Position numbers and translations under genes: made by a program. Positions 61,739 through 64,000 of a stretch of 64,000 nucleotides of DNA are shown piece after piece. The DNA comes from Ectothiorhodospira marina (GTDB taxonomy: Bacteria; Pseudomonadota; Gammaproteobacteria; Ectothiorhodospirales; Ectothiorhodospiraceae). The first letter of the stretch is position 1. Each line of letters starts with the position of its first letter. The notes below the pieces were generated by a model, which worked only from the letters and a program-made list of their open reading frames with translations, did no database searches and was not told where the DNA came from. The DNA lies in the NCBI RefSeq assembly GCF_900109495.1, contig NZ_FOAA01000008.1, positions 1-64,000 of the forward strand. The letters run 5' to 3'.

Positions 61739-62722
61739 CTACAACCACTCCAGGAGCGCATCCAGAACCGCATCAGGACACTCCTCCTGGGGCACGTGGC
61801 CACATTCGGGAATCGTCGCCACGGTGGCATTGGGCAGTCCCGCCGCGGCCCGCCGCGAATCCGCGGGAGAGACCACGCGATCTTCCTCGCTGATGATCAC
61901 CAGGCTGCGTTGGGTCAGATCCCCCAGATGGGTGCTCACATCCACCGGGCTGGCCATGGCACGCACGAACAACTCACCCCAGGCCAGATCCCAGTTTTCC
62001 ACCCGGGTGTGAATCGTGGTCAGCGCGCGCCGCTCATCGCTGATGCGCTCCGGATCGTGATAGGACAGGTCCAGCAGTGCCCCCCGAGCACCCATTTGTC
62101 TCGCCAGCAACAGGTTCAGACGCTGGATCTGGGGCAGTTGGGTCACCGTCTCCGGGAAGGTGGGCCGATCCACGTACACCCAAGGATTGATCAATACCAG
62201 GCCCTTGACCCGCTCCGGGGCCTGCAAGGCAGCCTCCATGGCCAGGGTGGCCCCGGACGAATTGCCCACCAGAATGGCCTGATCAATCCCCTGAGCATCC
62301 AGGAAGGTCAGCAGATGCATCAGCGCCGCCTCCTTGGTAAAGGGATTGGGCCCCGACCAATCCTCGCGAGTGGGCTTGGCACTCAGCCCATAGGGTACCT
62401 GATCATGGGCCACCACCCGCCCCTGTTCCGCCAGGCCCGGCAGGAGTTCATTCCAGGTATAGGCATTGAAGGTGAAGCCGTGGAGCAGTACAAAGGTGGG
62501 CGCATCCACCCCGCCACCACCGTCGGACTCCAGATAGTGCAATGTCAATCCATCTGTCCCCGCAAAGGGGATGGTGACAAACCGACTCTCCTCGGTGGCT
62601 ACCGCTTCCACCGATTCCAATCCTTTCAGCGGCTGGTTGGAGATCAGAAAGGGCCCCAGCAGCAGGGCCAGAAGCCCCAGCGTCAACAGGCTGCCAAGGA
62701 TGATCAAGAGCCATCTAAGCAT
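61739..62722 (-). CDS. membrane-anchored alpha/beta hydrolase
   Basis: 327 residues. N-terminal membrane anchor (about 4-25, LLIILGSLLTLGLLALLLGPF) then an alpha/beta hydrolase: oxyanion HG in VLLHGFTFNAYTW, nucleophile elbow LVGNSSGATLAM, Asp in IISEEDRVV and His in PECGHVPQEE. The substrate is unknown. Convergent with lexA, 9 bp apart, with no terminator seen. Confidence 0.85.
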   Translation of the reverse strand: MLRWLLIILGSLLTLGLLALLLGPFLISNQPLKGLESVEAVATEESRFVTIPFAGTDGLTLHYLESDGGGGVDAPTFVLLHGFTFNAYTWNELLPGLAEQGRVVAHDQVPYGLSAKPTREDWSGPNPFTKEAALMHLLTFLDAQGIDQAILVGNSSGATLAMEAALQAPERVKGLVLINPWVYVDRPTFPETVTQLPQIQRLNLLLARQMGARGALLDLSYHDPERISDERRALTTIHTRVENWDLAWGELFVRAMASPVDVSTHLGDLTQRSLVIISEEDRVVSPADSRRAAAGLPNATVATIPECGHVPQEECPDAVLDALLEWL

Positions 62723-62939
62723 GAGAATCCTTACAAGGTTTGTTTTACAATCGCCCGTTTTTCACGCGCTTGATCGGCATGAAAACACGCCTTCTTAGTC
62801 TCGGGCACCATTTACTTTACCGTCTGGCCCGGCCACCGGCCAGTGGGCGAGATGATCGAACCGGCAGGATGCCACTGGGCTCGCCCGGTTGGCCGATCCG
62901 GTTGGCGGATTCCGGGCCTCGCCTTATAGTGACCAAGCC

Positions 62940-64000
62940 ATGAAAAACCCAACCCAGACCCAACCTGTTGCGGCGCCCCAGTCCCTTTTCACGCAACGTC
63001 TCATTGCCGAGGCAGTGCGCATTCACGAGGATCGTGAAGGCCGGGTCATCGAGGACTCCACGGCCTGGAAGGCGGGTCGCGAGACCGCCGGTGACCTGGA
63101 GGCGCGGGTGCTGGCCCGAGCTGCCGCCACCCGCCTGGGGGGGCAGGTGAAGGATGCCCTGCAGGGGGTGCGTCGCCTGGGCACCTGGATGGGGATACTC
63201 GCGCTGCTGCTGGCGGGCCTGGTGGGCATGGGCGCCGCCAGCGCCTCCCTGGGCGCACCGCTGATGGACGATGGCTCCCGGGTCAACATCTTCTGGACCC
63301 TGGGCAGCCTGCTGGGCGTACAAACACTGATGCTGCTGCTGTGGCTGCTGATCATGCTGTTGCTGCCCCGGGCTGGCGGCGGCCTGCTGGGGCACGGGGT
63401 GCTGGGGGTGGGTGGCGGCCTGGCTCGCTGGCTGTCCCGTGCCCAGGCACACGAACTGGCCGTGCGCGCGCTGATCAACCTGCTCGGTCGGGGTGGGCTG
63501 GCCCGGTGGTCCGCAGGCTCCGTCACTCACCTGCTCTGGGCCGCTTTCGGGGCCGGGGCGCTGCTCATGTGCATCTGGAGTCTGAGCGTGCGCCAATATG
63601 ATTTTGCCTGGGGAACCACCCTGCTCAGCGAGACCCATTTCATCACCCTGATCCATACCCTGGGCGCCCTGCCCTCCTGGCTGGGTATCCCGGTACCCGA
63701 CGAGGCACTGATCCACGCCAGCCGTCTCGGTGTGAGCGAGGGGGCCGACGGTCGCATCGCCTGGTCCGGCTTTCTGCTGGGCAGCCTGCTGTTCTACGGC
63801 CTGTTACCCCGTTTGTTGCTGGGTCTGTTGTGTCTGGGTCTGGCGCGCCGTTCAGCGGCTCGTTCCCGTGCGGATCTCACGGCTCCAGGGTACGCGCGCC
63901 TGGCCCCGCGCTTGCAGCCCGATCACCATCGCCTCGGCGTGATCGATCCCCCCCCGGCCTCACTCGCCCCGCAACCCGCCAGCCAGGCACGTCGCAATAC
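62940..64000 (+). CDS. DUF2868 domain membrane protein, 3' end cut by window
   Basis: Frame open from the ATG at 62940 to the window end (at least 353 residues). It starts with a conserved cytoplasmic segment (LIAEAVRIHEDREGRVI, GDLEARVLARAAA), then membrane helices WMGILALLLAGLVGMGAA and VNIFWTLGSLLGVQTLM into a Leu-rich helix, and further helices near 200-225 and 270-300. This layout matches DUF2868 proteins, normally followed by a DUF3482 GTPase gene, which would lie beyond the window. Confidence 0.75.
   Translation, partial: MKNPTQTQPVAAPQSLFTQRLIAEAVRIHEDREGRVIEDSTAWKAGRETAGDLEARVLARAAATRLGGQVKDALQGVRRLGTWMGILALLLAGLVGMGAASASLGAPLMDDGSRVNIFWTLGSLLGVQTLMLLLWLLIMLLLPRAGGGLLGHGVLGVGGGLARWLSRAQAHELAVRALINLLGRGGLARWSAGSVTHLLWAAFGAGALLMCIWSLSVRQYDFAWGTTLLSETHFITLIHTLGALPSWLGIPVPDEALIHASRLGVSEGADGRIAWSGFLLGSLLFYGLLPRLLLGLLCLGLARRSAARSRADLTAPGYARLAPRLQPDHHRLGVIDPPPASLAPQPASQARRN

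Overview
The window looks like chromosomal DNA of an anoxygenic phototrophic gammaproteobacterium, most likely a halo-alkaliphilic purple sulfur bacterium of the Ectothiorhodospiraceae. This is inferred from a purple-bacterial light-harvesting alpha/beta antenna pair (5476-5880), a housekeeping gene set typical of Gammaproteobacteria (yceD-rpmF-plsX-fabH, uvrY-uvrC-pgsA, aceA/aceK, rraA, lexA), a high GC content, and many sodium and potassium transporters (TrkH, two sodium/solute symporters plus ActP, a bacterial voltage-gated sodium channel, a cation/proton antiporter). No 16S gene is present, so the genus cannot be fixed.

Layout. 1-1480: the tail of a REP-associated transposase, a Phd/YefM antitoxin whose PIN toxin has collapsed to a stub, and tRNA-Val with a consensus promoter. 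1698-5186: a four-gene Mla/MCE lipid-transport operon (minus strand). 5318-5962: an antenna transcription unit with two TGT-N12-ACA operators 8 bp apart over its predicted promoter, alpha gene before beta gene, and a strong terminator. 6329-10485: SulP anion transporter, tandem universal stress protein, LrgAB, DUF3617 protein. 10556-13899: an ATP-grasp enzyme beside a CocE/NonD hydrolase. 14052-18322 (plus strand): a repeat-built coiled-coil protein, a flavin amine-oxidase-like enzyme, an SRPBCC protein, a stand-alone LOV photoreceptor and a metallo-beta-lactamase-fold protein lacking zinc ligands. 18353-23735 (minus): a LuxP-like periplasmic binding protein, a frameshifted diguanylate cyclase and a hybrid histidine kinase, probably one signalling unit. 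23846-34894: TrkH, an FN3 membrane protein with a sodium/solute symporter and a 39-residue membrane peptide, a GGDEF/EAL protein, tRNA-Ser, DUF485-ActP, and a DUF945 protein. 35001-39169: RraA, then divergent isocitrate lyase and isocitrate dehydrogenase kinase/phosphatase.

39171-46499 (minus): pgsA, uvrC, a family-5 uracil-DNA glycosylase, uvrY, a CYTH protein, and the fatty-acid/phospholipid initiation cluster fabH-plsX-rpmF-yceD. 46764-50605 (plus): a two-subunit pyruvate carboxylase followed by a Maf pyrophosphatase. 50620-57019: FHA protein, L-lactate dehydrogenase, sodium channel, Arg-rich small protein, antiporter, 1-Cys-type peroxiredoxin, ArsR regulator, AI-2E family transporter. 57065-64000: DCC-family protein, ubiG, a hydroxyacid dehydrogenase, a NodIJ-type ABC exporter, lexA, an alpha/beta hydrolase and the start of a DUF2868 membrane protein cut by the window end.

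How the genes fit together: acetate uptake (ActP), isocitrate lyase and AceK, pyruvate carboxylase and lactate dehydrogenase describe organic-acid assimilation around the TCA/glyoxylate node. The antenna genes, LOV protein and c-di-GMP/histidine kinase proteins describe light and environmental sensing. The cation transporters describe life in salty, alkaline water. The most unusual items are the antenna locus (operator architecture and gene order), the recent perfect 174-bp in-frame duplication in the coiled-coil gene, and the TTT-TGA frameshift in the cyclase of the LuxP-like unit.
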